A stretch of DNA of 20,046 bases from JAWLDB01 sp041686915 (lineage in GTDB: Bacteria > Bacillota > UBA994 > UBA5500), in the NCBI GenBank assembly GCA_041686915.1, contig JAWLDB010000029.1, positions 1 through 20,046 of the forward strand, written 5' to 3'. How positions within the stretch are numbered: the stretch's first letter is position 1; every line of letters starts with the position of its first letter. This document shows, one piece after another, positions 1 to 9,265 of the stretch. The translations under genes were made by a program, and so were the position numbers. The notes under the pieces are model-generated. The model was given only the letters and a program-made list of their open reading frames with translations. It had not been told where the DNA came from and did not search any database.

Positions 1-1245
1 GTAACCGAACGCAAGCTTGACCTGGTTGGATCCAGCCTCGCCGATGGAGCAGTAGCTGTAATAGCTGACGGTGTACCATGCGCAGTCATGGCAAATATTC
101 TGCAATACAATCATCGGGGAATTGAACGGTCACAATCCGAGGATGTGATCATTGGACCCCATTACAGCTTTAGTGAGGCGCTAGGGGAAAACGTGGCGCT
201 GCTGCGGCGCAGAATGTCTACTCCGCGCTTTAAGACAAAGACCGTAAACCTGGGTCGAATGTCCAGAACTAAGGTGGCTATGCTTTACCTGGAAGGTGTC
301 GCTCAAGAGAAGCTGGTGGCTGAGGTTGAGGAGCGCCTGACCCGTATCGACATCGATTATGTAGCGGGAGCCTCGTACCTGCGGGGTTTCCTGGAGGATG
401 AACCTAGCTCTGTGTTCCCACAGCTGAGGGTGACGGAGCGCCCCAGCCGAGTAGTTGCAGCTCTTGCAGAAGGCCGTGTGGCAATCATGTCTGATGGCGA
501 TCCCACTGCCTTGATAGTCCCAACGTTTCTACCGGAGTTTCTGCAATCGTCAGAGGACTACTTTGAGAAACCGTTGGCAGCCACTTTCCTGCGTCATCTC
601 AGGTTGCTAAGTGCGGCAATCTCAGTGATGCTGCCAGGTTTATGGATATCGCTGGTTGTGTTCCACCACGGCATCATACCGCCACCATTGTTTAACGCTA
701 TCGTGGGCGGCAGAGAGGGCGTACCCCTCCCGTCAGTTCTGGAGGCTTTCATGTTGCTTCTGGCGTTTGATATTGTGATCGAGGCTAGTACCCGGCTCCC
801 TGCGGCCATCGGTCCTGCGATCGGCATAGTAGGTGCAATTATCTTGGGACAGTCCGCAGTGCAGGCTAGCCTGGTCAGCCCGACAATGACGATTGTAGTT
901 GCCTTGTCCGGACTGGCGGCCTACACACAACCCTCTCCCGGGCTACTGCGCCCAATTCGGGTTCTCAAGTACTTTGTCCTGGTGCTGAGCAGCATTTTCG
1001 GGCTGTTTGGCCTGGTCTGGGCAGTCATTTACCTGACAATACAAGCAGTATCGATCCGCTCCTTTGGCTACCCATTTATGTACCCGCTGGCTCCGTTCAA
1101 TTTACGAGGTGAGATGGATATCCTGCTCAAACAACCTAATTTCGCACTCGATCAAAGACCACATTTCCTGGCGCCTGAGAATGAGCGACGCCTCGCGAAG
1201 GGCGCAATCCCTAAACCTGGAAAGGGTGAGCCAAATGAGACCTAA
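1..1245 (+). CDS. gerA: Spore germination receptor subunit A, GerA family (5' end outside window)
   Basis: This is the A subunit of a germinant receptor in the spore inner membrane, which helps sense small-molecule nutrients. The frame is open from base 1, so the ATG at 88 is internal; 414 residues are visible and roughly 70-100 N-terminal residues are probably missing. Family landmarks are visible: IIGPHYSFSEALGEN and an N-x-x-LLRRR motif, then FPQLRVTERPSRV, GRVAIMSDGDPTALIVP and SSEDYFEKP. A C-terminal membrane region of several hydrophobic segments (about residues 200-355) follows, then a short charged tail. It is the first gene of gerA-gerB-gerC and overlaps gerB by 11 bases. In this family the ABC subunits form one receptor and are made in the forespore under sigma-G; no promoter is in view because the 5' end is missing. 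The family is certain; the germinant cannot be read from the sequence. Confidence 0.95.
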   Translation, partial: VTERKLDLVGSSLADGAVAVIADGVPCAVMANILQYNHRGIERSQSEDVIIGPHYSFSEALGENVALLRRRMSTPRFKTKTVNLGRMSRTKVAMLYLEGVAQEKLVAEVEERLTRIDIDYVAGASYLRGFLEDEPSSVFPQLRVTERPSRVVAALAEGRVAIMSDGDPTALIVPTFLPEFLQSSEDYFEKPLAATFLRHLRLLSAAISVMLPGLWISLVVFHHGIIPPPLFNAIVGGREGVPLPSVLEAFMLLLAFDIVIEASTRLPAAIGPAIGIVGAIILGQSAVQASLVSPTMTIVVALSGLAAYTQPSPGLLRPIRVLKYFVLVLSSIFGLFGLVWAVIYLTIQAVSIRSFGYPFMYPLAPFNLRGEMDILLKQPNFALDQRPHFLAPENERRLAKGAIPKPGKGEPNET

Positions 1246-2329
1246 GCTGGGTGCCCGTCCAAGTCAGATTGGCCTGGTGACATTTGCTGTGACCATTGGC
1301 ACTGTCTACTTTCCGGCAGCAGGCATAACGGTCCCGGTGGCGGGAACCGCCGGATGGATATCGGTATTTTTGGCATTCTCCTTAGCCCTTCCACTGGTTC
1401 CGTTGGTAGTTTGGCTGTCCGATCAAGCACCTACCGGAGACTGGGGCAAAGCCGTGCAAGCTTGGCTCGGGCCTTGGCTCGGGAAGCTTCTCTTGCTGTT
1501 CTTCAGTGTTATTTGGTTCTGGTTAGGAGCACTGCTATTAACCCAGGCAGGGTTTGTCTTTCACGCAATTGCGCTCCCGGCAACACCGCCTATTGCAATT
1601 AACATGGCATTGCTAGTACTTGTTCTGCTGACGGATCTCAAAGGAGTGGAAGTCCTCTTTCGAACCATAGAGTTTCTGCTGATGGCGGCTGTACCCTTAA
1701 TTATTGGCTTCCTGTTTGGCGCAATTCCAGCGAGCCGCGTAAGCAATCTGCTACCGTTGCTAGGCGATGGGCCGATGCAGATAGCTAAGGCTTCCTACCT
1801 GGCCCTACCTTGGGCGATGGAAGGAATACTGTTTCTGTTATTCGCCAGCACCCTGGTGAAGGAGAAGAAGCGACTCACCTTTCATGGGCTGTGGTCTGTT
1901 GGCCTCGCTGGGATTACGTTGGGAGCTATCATCGCTTTTACCCTCGCCATTCTTGGTAAAGGGGTAACGGTAGGCTATATCTATCCTACAGCCAGGCTTA
2001 TTCAGAGCACGAAGGTGAGCGACTTCCTGGAAGGGTTGGAGATATTCGTTTACCCACTGTGGGTGCTCACGAGTTATACGAAGGCCACTGTCTCGTTCGT
2101 ATTGGCATCGGAGAGCATTCGAGGCATAGTGCCAGTGGTCAAGCAACCATGGAGGACACTGCTGCTCGGCGCCGCATTCTTTGCGGCATCACTGTTGCCT
2201 GACAATGTGGAAGAGACAGTGGCCGGCCTGGGTAGAGTAGATAGCTCTCTTTTCGCTGCCTTTTACGCTATTCTGCCATTGATGGCACTTTGGGTATTTA
2301 TCCGGAAACGGGTGAAGAAGAGTGCGTAA
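1235..2329 (+). CDS. gerB: Spore germination permease-like subunit B, GerB family
   Basis: This is the B subunit of the germinant receptor, an integral membrane protein of the amino acid/polyamine/organocation (APC) transporter superfamily, thought to hold the germinant binding site. It has 364 residues, typical for the family, with about ten hydrophobic segments along the whole chain. It starts MRPKLGARPSQIGLV, like the family's short cytoplasmic N-terminus leading into a first segment rich in Gly and small residues. The ATG at 1235 was chosen because it overlaps the end of gerA by 11 bases and follows a GGAAAGGG-type ribosome binding site; the frame is open back to 1064, but that extension lies inside gerA and does not look like protein. 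A conserved-looking PTARLIQ segment follows a predicted helix near residue 248. It overlaps gerC by 8 bases, so the three subunits are translationally coupled. Confidence 0.94.
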   Translation: MRPKLGARPSQIGLVTFAVTIGTVYFPAAGITVPVAGTAGWISVFLAFSLALPLVPLVVWLSDQAPTGDWGKAVQAWLGPWLGKLLLLFFSVIWFWLGALLLTQAGFVFHAIALPATPPIAINMALLVLVLLTDLKGVEVLFRTIEFLLMAAVPLIIGFLFGAIPASRVSNLLPLLGDGPMQIAKASYLALPWAMEGILFLLFASTLVKEKKRLTFHGLWSVGLAGITLGAIIAFTLAILGKGVTVGYIYPTARLIQSTKVSDFLEGLEIFVYPLWVLTSYTKATVSFVLASESIRGIVPVVKQPWRTLLLGAAFFAASLLPDNVEETVAGLGRVDSSLFAAFYAILPLMALWVFIRKRVKKSA

Positions 2330-3542
2330 CACTCGCCTGATGCTGCTTGTAGGACTAATTCTGCTGTTCACTTCAGTCACCCTCGGATGTTGGGATCAGG
2401 ATGAAATCACTTCCCTAGCCTCGGTTACTGGCCTGGGCATTGATATAGGAAGCAAGCCGGGTTTCATTCGTGTCACAGTGCAGATTTCTCCCCCAACAGC
2501 GGGGTCTGCTGGGGCAGGAGGTGGCGCTTCTGGTGGGAGTCTGTTGCGGGTCGTGACAGTGGAAGCGGAGTCTCTGGTTGAGGGGTTTGCTCTGTTGCAG
2601 AGCCATCTGCGGCGGGAGCCCTTCTTCCTGCATCTAAACTACGTTGTGTTTGGTGAGGAACTGGCCAGGAGCGGCATAGGCGGCGTAATCGGGGGTCTAC
2701 AAGGCTGGACTCAAATCCGTGGGTCGGTATTGGTGTTTGTGGCCCAAGGTACAGCCGAGTCTGCGCTGAGTGCCCACTCCGGCATTGGCCGCGCCCCGGG
2801 TCAGGATATATCTGATCTGGTCGCAAACATCAGCAATGCGCCCGTTGCTCGCAAGGTGAGCGTTAACGATGTCGTTAATACGCTGACCAGCAAAGGTAGC
2901 GAGTTAGGTATCTCAATAATCGAGTTGACGCCACTGAGACTGGAGTCAGGAGACGACAAGCCACCAGACGGAACCAGCCAAAGTGGAGGGCAATTTCAAG
3001 AGATATTAATATCTCGCCTAGCCCTGTTTAAGCGGGACAGGTGGGTGGCGACACTGGACGAGTTCGAGACTCAGACGTTGGTGCTATTACTCGGGGAATC
3101 GAGACAAGGAGTTGGCACCCTCCCCAATCCACAAGACCCAGAAGGCTTCGTAGCGCCTGTTTATGAGAGCTTCTCGGTTGGCTACTCGATATCCGTAACT
3201 GACGATGGCCTGTTTCAGCTAGCAATCAAGCCTGAGCTTGAGGTACGGCTTCTAGAGGTGAGGGGTATGTATGACCTGAAAACGAGAGGCTTTGAGCCGA
3301 TTGAGCAGGCCGTTGAGTCCGATACGGAGTCGCAGATTAGGCTTCTGATGCAACGGCTCCAGCAAGTTGGGATTGATGCATTGGGAGTCGGTCAGCGCAT
3401 CAGCCGAACCAAACCTGGCCTCTGGAAAGAGGTTGAGGAGCGGTGGGATGAGACCTATCCGACGGTGCAGATAGAAGTGCAATCCAAGGCACGGATACGC
3501 ACGACCGGCCTAATCAAAAAGTTCTTTGAACTGCGCAGATAG
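2322..3542 (+). CDS. gerC: Spore germination lipoprotein subunit C, Ger(x)C family
   Basis: This is the C subunit of the germinant receptor, a lipoprotein on the outer face of the spore inner membrane. It has 406 residues. The GTG start at 2322 overlaps gerB by 8 bases; an ATG at 2340 is an alternative. The N-terminus is a lipoprotein signal peptide: Arg residues, a hydrophobic stretch, then the lipobox TLGC with Cys23, followed by W-D-Q-D-E-I, the usual Ger(x)C mature start (CWDxxEI). The 'LASVTGLGIDI' strand and the later block around LHLNYVVFGEELARSGI are typical of the N-terminal domain. The C-terminal half (from about residue 225) corresponds to the GerC C-terminal domain and ends in a basic tail. 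A Gly/Ser/Ala-rich loop near residues 58-74 looks like a flexible insert. The gene is followed directly by a hairpin terminator at 3546-3575. Confidence 0.93.
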   Translation: MRNTRLMLLVGLILLFTSVTLGCWDQDEITSLASVTGLGIDIGSKPGFIRVTVQISPPTAGSAGAGGGASGGSLLRVVTVEAESLVEGFALLQSHLRREPFFLHLNYVVFGEELARSGIGGVIGGLQGWTQIRGSVLVFVAQGTAESALSAHSGIGRAPGQDISDLVANISNAPVARKVSVNDVVNTLTSKGSELGISIIELTPLRLESGDDKPPDGTSQSGGQFQEILISRLALFKRDRWVATLDEFETQTLVLLLGESRQGVGTLPNPQDPEGFVAPVYESFSVGYSISVTDDGLFQLAIKPELEVRLLEVRGMYDLKTRGFEPIEQAVESDTESQIRLLMQRLQQVGIDALGVGQRISRTKPGLWKEVEERWDETYPTVQIEVQSKARIRTTGLIKKFFELRR

Positions 3543-3545
3543 CAA

Positions 3546-3575
3546 AAGGCCTCAGCACTTCACTGCTGAGGCCTT
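3546..3575. terminator. Bidirectional hairpin terminator between gerC and MFS genes
   Basis: A perfect 12-bp stem (AAGGCCTCAGCA against TGCTGAGGCCTT) closes a 6-base loop. It begins 3 bases after the gerC stop. On the minus strand the stem runs into TTTT, so it can end the MFS transcript; on the plus strand only two T end the stem, so termination of gerC is weaker or depends on the stem. Its place between convergent genes fits a shared terminator. Confidence 0.8.
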
Positions 3576-3594
3576 CGTATCGCGCACCGAACAA

Positions 3595-4878
3595 CTACGC
3601 CACTTCTTCCTCCGCTCCCGCCTGCCTCACACCAACCTTCCAGACCATGTACCCTAACCCCACCAGCCTGAGTACCGAGGCGATGTTGAACACCACGTAC
3701 ATGCTGGTAGCCTGGTAGATAGCAACTCCAAGCATCGGAGCGGCAAAGCCGGTGACGCCCATAATGGTGTTGAAGAAAGCGATGTAGCTCGGGCGTACTT
3801 TCTCATCAGGCGCAGTATCTAGCAAGGCGTTGAACAGTACCATATTGAACCCGGCACCGGTAAATCCGCTGAGCATAGCTAAAGGAATAAGCGGCCAAGC
3901 TTCATGCACAAAGTTGTAAAGGAACGGCTGGGGCACAAATCCTAGAATAGCTACAAACAAAGCCATGCGGTGGCCACGCTTGTCAGCAAACCTGCCCCAC
4001 CACCGATATGAGCAAACTGAAATCAGCTGGCTGACCACAGACAACATGCCGATATAGGTCTTACTCAGGAAGAGTACTTTTACGTATAGAATAGTCCACA
4101 TGGCTGCTGATACGTTGAACCCAAGGTGCACAATGAATAGGGCTATCGTGAAGTGGATAAATCCGCGATCCCTAATTGCGGAACCAACACCCTGCCACTG
4201 TTGCCGCCAATCCTTGCGCGCCACCTCTTCGCTCGCCGGCTGTTCGATGATCTTGTTCTGGTACCAGGTGGACATCATCAGGGCGCTAAAGGAGAGTACG
4301 AACACCAGCACAAAGTTCCAGGGGTAAGGAATGCGGTCAAGCAGCGGCCCTGCCAACAAGGTAAAGCCCATCTGCACGATGCCCAGCAGCATGTTTCTGT
4401 CCCCAAACACCTTGCCGCGCAAATTGCTTGGGAAAACATCCCCCATCATGGCCGACCAGGCTACGCCTGAGACAGTACCAGGGAAGTTAATCAGTGAGAG
4501 CAGGACGACGAAAACCCAGGCACGGTAGATCGGTTCAATCGGCAGGAACGGTATGACGGCGAACAGTAAATAGCCCGCTCTGAAAGCCAGGCCAAAGGGC
4601 ACGCTGACGCGCAAGCGTCTGGGCGAGCGCTCGGTTATAATTGCCCCAGGTATCTGGGCAAGCAGCGCAACTAGCGCCGGCAAAGACGAGAGCCAGCCGA
4701 GCATCGTATCGCTCGCACCTAAAGCCAGGGCATAGACACCCATGAAGGAGCTGGTCAAGCCGACCATGACTACGTACCAGGCTCCGTCCCAGATGTTATT
4801 GAGGATATTCTTACGGGTCACCGGGTTACCGGTGTAATAGGTAAAGTAATTGGCAACCCAGGCACGTATTCTGCCCAT
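3595..4878 (-). CDS. Major facilitator superfamily transporter, second tandem copy
   Basis: This encodes a 427-residue inner-membrane transporter with about twelve hydrophobic segments, arranged as two six-helix halves around a charged cytoplasmic loop (about residues 205-225). The stretch between helices 2 and 3 (GAIITERSPRRLR) and the later FADKRGHRMALF match the typical MFS loop signature D/E-R-x-G-R-R/K. The ATG at 4878 was chosen over a TTG at 4896 because AGAAGGG lies 6-7 bases upstream and because the protein then begins in register with its neighbour. It is a paralogue of the upstream gene at 4899-6185; shared blocks include GVYALALGASD, WSAMMG and FGDRNMLLG. The genes are 20 bases apart, so they are co-transcribed. 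No substrate can be read from the sequence; drug or sugar export are both possible for this fold. Confidence 0.88.
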   Translation of the reverse strand: MGRIRAWVANYFTYYTGNPVTRKNILNNIWDGAWYVVMVGLTSSFMGVYALALGASDTMLGWLSSLPALVALLAQIPGAIITERSPRRLRVSVPFGLAFRAGYLLFAVIPFLPIEPIYRAWVFVVLLSLINFPGTVSGVAWSAMMGDVFPSNLRGKVFGDRNMLLGIVQMGFTLLAGPLLDRIPYPWNFVLVFVLSFSALMMSTWYQNKIIEQPASEEVARKDWRQQWQGVGSAIRDRGFIHFTIALFIVHLGFNVSAAMWTILYVKVLFLSKTYIGMLSVVSQLISVCSYRWWGRFADKRGHRMALFVAILGFVPQPFLYNFVHEAWPLIPLAMLSGFTGAGFNMVLFNALLDTAPDEKVRPSYIAFFNTIMGVTGFAAPMLGVAIYQATSMYVVFNIASVLRLVGLGYMVWKVGVRQAGAEEEVA

Positions 4879-4898
4879 GGCTAACCCTTCTTTCAATG

Positions 4899-6185
4899 TC
4901 AGTGATGTTTGGTAGTGCTTATTGCGTCGCTCTCTGTGGCCTTACGGGGCATCAATATCAGCCCGGCCAGTCTAAGAACTGCGGATACGACGAAAACCAG
5001 CGCCATACTACGGGCCCGATAGATAGCTATTCCAGCGATCGGCGCAATAAAACCGGTTAACCCAATCAAGGTATGGAAGACAGCGATATAACTGGGTCTC
5101 AGGCTGACGTCGCCAGTACGGTCAAGCAAAGCATTAAACAGCACCAGATTAAGGCCTGCACTGGTTAAGCCGCCTAGCACGGATAACAGGATCAGCGCCC
5201 ACTCGGTACGTGCAAAAACATAGAGCAGCGGCACCGGCACAAAACCGGCTATGCAGATAAACAACGCATATTCTGAGCCCTTGCGGTCAGCGAGCGCCGC
5301 CCATGGCCGATAGGAAAGCACAGCAGTCAATTGGCTGACTACAGCCAGGATGCCAATGAAGCTCTTGGACAACCCAAGCACCCGCACATATAAAATGGTC
5401 CACATAGCAGCAGAGACATTCAGCCCCAGGTACACGACAAACAGAGCAAACGCGAAAATCCGGAAGCGGCGATCGCCGAGTACTCGTCCGAGCGATTCCC
5501 AATGCCATGCCGGGTTCTTTTGTTTGCTCTCTATGCTTACAGGCGACTCGCCTGTTCGCTCTTGCAGGCGTCGTTGATACGACAAGGAGACCATCAGCGC
5601 CAAAAAAGATGCCAGAAAAAGCGTAGCAAAGTTGTACGGGTAAACGACCTTGTCCAGCCACAGACCGGCCAGCAGCGTGAACACTACAGATACCAATCCA
5701 AGCAGCATGTTGCGATCTCCAAATATGCGCCCGCGCAGCGCCTGCGGGAAGATCTCACCCATCATAGCTGACCAGGCTACATTTCCCACCGTAGCCGGGA
5801 AAGCAGCTAAAGCCAGCAACCCGATGAACAGCCATCCTCTGTGGACCGGCGCAATCGGCAGAAACGGTATGACAACAAAACCTAAGTAGCTTAAACGGTG
5901 CACAAAGGCATACGGTATGCTTACCTTCAAGCGCTCCTGATAACGACTGGTTATCACCGCCCCAGGAATTTGCGCAGACAACGCAATTAACGCCGGTAAT
6001 GACGTCAGCCAGCCCAGCATGCTGTCGCTTGCCCCGAGAGCTAGCGCATAGACACCCAGAAACGAGTTGGTCAGGCCCATCATCACATTGAACCAGGCCC
6101 CATCCCACAGGTTGTTCCAAATATTGTTACGGGTGACCGGGTCACCCGAGAGATACGTGAAATACTGTCTGATCCTTGACTCCAT
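4899..6185 (-). CDS. Major facilitator superfamily transporter, first tandem copy
   Basis: This encodes a 428-residue, twelve-helix transporter of the major facilitator superfamily. It has an ATG start with AAAGGGG upstream. The N-terminus (YFTYLSGDPVTRNNIWNN) lines up with that of the downstream paralogue, and by eye well over half of the N-terminal residues agree; the loops and C-terminus differ more, so the duplication is not recent. The loop ALADRKGSEYALF carries the second-half MFS motif. It starts 29 bases after the sbcC stop with no hairpin between, so it is probably the sixth gene of the nurA-herA-sbcDC transcript. A mechanistic link to DNA repair is not shown; it may simply share the transcript. 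Substrate unknown. Confidence 0.88.
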   Translation of the reverse strand: MESRIRQYFTYLSGDPVTRNNIWNNLWDGAWFNVMMGLTNSFLGVYALALGASDSMLGWLTSLPALIALSAQIPGAVITSRYQERLKVSIPYAFVHRLSYLGFVVIPFLPIAPVHRGWLFIGLLALAAFPATVGNVAWSAMMGEIFPQALRGRIFGDRNMLLGLVSVVFTLLAGLWLDKVVYPYNFATLFLASFLALMVSLSYQRRLQERTGESPVSIESKQKNPAWHWESLGRVLGDRRFRIFAFALFVVYLGLNVSAAMWTILYVRVLGLSKSFIGILAVVSQLTAVLSYRPWAALADRKGSEYALFICIAGFVPVPLLYVFARTEWALILLSVLGGLTSAGLNLVLFNALLDRTGDVSLRPSYIAVFHTLIGLTGFIAPIAGIAIYRARSMALVFVVSAVLRLAGLILMPRKATESDAISTTKHH

Positions 6186-6214
6186 AAAACCCCTTTCTCT
6201 ACAGTCCTACGATA

Positions 6215-9200
6215 CTACAAATGCACAACTCGCAGTTGCGACCCGGTTTCCGGATGTTTCACCACTTCGATCCTGACCGGAAACGCGTTCTTAAGAGCGT
6301 CCAGATGGGTCACAACAACGATTTTCTCAAAGTCCTCCCGGATGGATTGAATAGCCTCGACCATATGTTCAAGTCCTTCTGCATCCTGGGTGCCGAAACC
6401 TTCATCAATAACCAGGGTCTGCAAGCGAGTACCAGCCCGTCTGGCTAACAGCTTGGATAGTGCCATACGAATGGCAAAGTCGGTACGAAAAGCTTCCCCG
6501 CCACTAAACAGCTCGTAATCGCGTGTTCCCATCTCATCGCTAATGCGTATATCCAAAGTCTCCTTGGTACCTCCGCTCTTCTTATCCCTAAGCGGCTCTA
6601 TCGTTATTCTGGCGCGACCGCCGGTTAGCCGGTCTAGTACCTCATTGGCCAGCTCTTCTATCTCTGGTATAGCATTCTCTATGATTAGCGCTGGAATCCC
6701 GTCTTTACCAAATGCAGCTACCAACTTCTCATAAATCAGACGCTCGCGTGAAACCTGCGAGGACTTTTTTTCCAACTGGACCCGTTTAGACTGTGCCTCC
6801 AGACAGCGGTCAAGACCCGATTTAGCCTCTATCTGCTCGGTTAAAGCCTTTTCATAATCCGAGCGAGCTTCAGAGATGCGTTTAACCAGACGCGAGAGCT
6901 GTTGCTCCAATGCAGGTAACCCACGCAACTGGTTGTCCAGCTCAGTTATACTGGACGAAAGGTCAAGCAGTTTCTGTTCAAGCGTTTGCGACTGTGCCTG
7001 TAAAACGACCAGGTTCTGCTCCAGTGAAAAAATGCGCTCTTGGGCTACAGTCAGCTCGCGGTAACGCTCGGTAAACGGCTGCAGCTCTGCCTTCTCCTGT
7101 TCCAGGCGTTGATGTGCCGACGGGTCATAGCCGAGCTGTGCTATTCCTAACTGCGTAATCTCCAGCTCTGTCCTGGCCTGGTCGGCATAACTGCCCGACT
7201 CAAGTTGCTGTTGGCAATGTTCCAGCTTACCAGCCACTTCAGCAGCTTCCTGGTCCAGGCGACCGACTACTTGTTCCGCATCCCGCAGTTGATGCATCTG
7301 CACCTTGAAGTTCTCCAGGCGCTTCAGGGTCTGTCTCTGCTGCTGATGCTTACTGGCCTCATAACCTATGCTAGCCAGCCTTTGTTGTTGCTGGGAGAGC
7401 CTGACCATTTCCTCAGAGGCGAAATCTCCCCGCTCAATAGCTAGCGTGAGCTTCTCTCTGGTTGCGCGTTTCTGCTGTATGTCTGTTTCCAACAATGATA
7501 ATTGCTGCAAATTGGCCTCGATGTCGGCCAGACTACGCTGCACTTCGGGCAGAAGCTTACTGCGCTGCGCCAGCTCAGCATAGCGGGCCCTAAGCGTGTC
7601 ACGGTCTGACGTACGCTTCTGCAGATCTGCCTGTAATTGCCTGTGCTTGCAAGACAACTGCCGCTTTTCAGTCTGTAACGCCAGCCTTAGCTCGTGCTGC
7701 TTATGCTCATCCAGCGGATGTTCGCACAGCGGGCAACTGGCACCATGGCTATGCCGCAGCAACTCCAGCTTTTCCGCCAACTCTTTCTGCCGTTCCTCAT
7801 TCCTGGTTATCTCATCCTGCAGCCGTTGGATAGCAAGGGCGCAGGCGGTACCCTGCTCCTTGACGCTTTCCATCTCCTTGGCCAGGTCACTTAAGGTCGC
7901 AAGCCTTGTCTGAATCTCCTGTTGCTGTGCTTGCAAGGAACCGACTTCCTTCAGCCGGCGTTCACCTTCAGCCACGGCTACGCCCAGAGAGTTTGCTTCT
8001 GCCTGCAAGCTAGCCCTCACCTGCTCAACGCTAAACTCAATCTGTCGAAGAGCCAAAAGTGCTGCATCGTACTCCTGGCGTTTTGCCTCCATAGCCTCTT
8101 CCTCTTCCTGTAAGGCAAGCAGCTGCCGATATCCATCCTTAATCTCTTCGCGACGGTCGAGCACTGTCTCAGCCCTTCTCCGCTCGGTCGAGATCTGTCG
8201 CAGCCGGGAACTCCACTGGGCAGCGTCCTTCTGCAGGCTGAGCTTCTCTTGTTCAATCTGAGCCTGGGAGACGGATGCCTGTTGTTCCAAACTCCGCAGC
8301 CGCTTAAGCTTGCTTATTGTTTCTGCAAGGAGATCCTCTACTGCCTGCAACCTCTGCATACCGAGCATGATCTTCTCCTGATTCGCCAACAGCTTCCGGT
8401 CGTTGTTCAATTGCCCTCTCACACGGGTAATCTCAGCTGCTACGCTGCTCTGTTCCTGCAGCCGCTGGCTTTGCTCTGCCTGTAAGGCAGCAGAGCGAGC
8501 GGCCAGCACATTTAATTCCTGCAGGCGCTGCTGCTGCGTTTGCCGGGTTTGCTCCTCAGCTTTCAACACGCCGTCTGCTGCCTGCAGAGACTCTTTAGCC
8601 TTCTGCAAACGTTCCCGCCAAGCTTGCTCGTTTGCCGCCTCACGACTGAGGTTATTCAGCTCACCCTCGAGCAGGAGCAGTTGGTCCCGGGCAGCATTAT
8701 ACTGCTCCCTGGCCAGGGAGGCCATCTCCTCATATTTGCCCAGCCCCAGAATATCACTTAGTATCTTCTTGCGCTCACTTGCGTTCTTCTTGGTGAACTC
8801 ATCTGCCCGCCCCTGCAGCAGAAAAGATGAGTTGATGAATGTCTGGTAATCCATGCGCAGAAACTGGTTGATCTTGCGCTGGGTGTCGCTGATACTGCTA
8901 CCGGTGACGGAGACATACTCCCCCTTTTCCGGCTGATATACATTTAGCTCCAGGGCACTGCGGCCAGTTTTACCGGTCTTGCGGAAGCTGCGGATGACGC
9001 GAAAGCGCTCACCTTCCAGGTCAAATACCAGTTCGACCAGCATCTCACCTGTACCTAGGCGCAATAGTCCCTCATCCGGCTTTTTCTGGCCTGCTGCCTT
9101 GCGCGCTTCACCCCAGAGCGCCCAGGTGATGGCATCGAGCAAGGCAGACTTGCCGTGGCCATTTTGCCCACTCAGGCAAGCTACCGAGAAATCCCCAAAG

Positions 9201-9265
9201 TCGAGCGGTTCAACACCTTCCCCGTAGCTCATGAAATTATGTAGCTTCAGGCTTACCGGAATCAT
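6215..9265 (-). CDS. sbcC: SbcC/Rad50-type SMC-like ATPase of the end-processing complex
   Basis: This is the ATPase partner of SbcD; the complex binds and opens DNA ends and hairpins so the nuclease can cut. It has 1016 residues, normal for SbcC. Domains: N-terminal ATP-binding half with Walker A GQNGHGKS (residues 33-40); a long coiled coil (about 170-500, Leu/Glu/Gln-rich heptads); a Rad50-type zinc hook C511-P-L-C514 at the exact middle; a returning coiled coil (about 530-850); and the C-terminal half with the ABC signature FSGGE (around residue 921), Walker B VIDEG (D954, E955) and the His switch in VVVTHLDAL. The ATG at 9265 overlaps the sbcD stop as ATGA and has GGGGGTGAAGG just upstream; a GTG at 9286 is the longer alternative and is rejected because it would bury that site. 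All catalytic motifs are intact. Confidence 0.96.
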   Translation of the reverse strand: MIPVSLKLHNFMSYGEGVEPLDFGDFSVACLSGQNGHGKSALLDAITWALWGEARKAAGQKKPDEGLLRLGTGEMLVELVFDLEGERFRVIRSFRKTGKTGRSALELNVYQPEKGEYVSVTGSSISDTQRKINQFLRMDYQTFINSSFLLQGRADEFTKKNASERKKILSDILGLGKYEEMASLAREQYNAARDQLLLLEGELNNLSREAANEQAWRERLQKAKESLQAADGVLKAEEQTRQTQQQRLQELNVLAARSAALQAEQSQRLQEQSSVAAEITRVRGQLNNDRKLLANQEKIMLGMQRLQAVEDLLAETISKLKRLRSLEQQASVSQAQIEQEKLSLQKDAAQWSSRLRQISTERRRAETVLDRREEIKDGYRQLLALQEEEEAMEAKRQEYDAALLALRQIEFSVEQVRASLQAEANSLGVAVAEGERRLKEVGSLQAQQQEIQTRLATLSDLAKEMESVKEQGTACALAIQRLQDEITRNEERQKELAEKLELLRHSHGASCPLCEHPLDEHKQHELRLALQTEKRQLSCKHRQLQADLQKRTSDRDTLRARYAELAQRSKLLPEVQRSLADIEANLQQLSLLETDIQQKRATREKLTLAIERGDFASEEMVRLSQQQQRLASIGYEASKHQQQRQTLKRLENFKVQMHQLRDAEQVVGRLDQEAAEVAGKLEHCQQQLESGSYADQARTELEITQLGIAQLGYDPSAHQRLEQEKAELQPFTERYRELTVAQERIFSLEQNLVVLQAQSQTLEQKLLDLSSSITELDNQLRGLPALEQQLSRLVKRISEARSDYEKALTEQIEAKSGLDRCLEAQSKRVQLEKKSSQVSRERLIYEKLVAAFGKDGIPALIIENAIPEIEELANEVLDRLTGGRARITIEPLRDKKSGGTKETLDIRISDEMGTRDYELFSGGEAFRTDFAIRMALSKLLARRAGTRLQTLVIDEGFGTQDAEGLEHMVEAIQSIREDFEKIVVVTHLDALKNAFPVRIEVVKHPETGSQLRVVHL

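Noticed and set aside
1064..1234. Extended N-terminus of gerB
   Set aside because: It overlaps gerA and has no GerB-like sequence; the ATG at 1235 fits the family and the overlap pattern.
88..1245. ATG at 88 as the start of gerA
   Set aside because: The frame is open from base 1 and the residues before 88 continue GerA-like sequence, so the gene is simply cut by the window edge.
7596..7913. Plus-strand Ser/Cys-rich frames opposite sbcC
   Set aside because: They are antisense shadows of the coiled-coil coding sequence, with no ribosome site or plausible protein.
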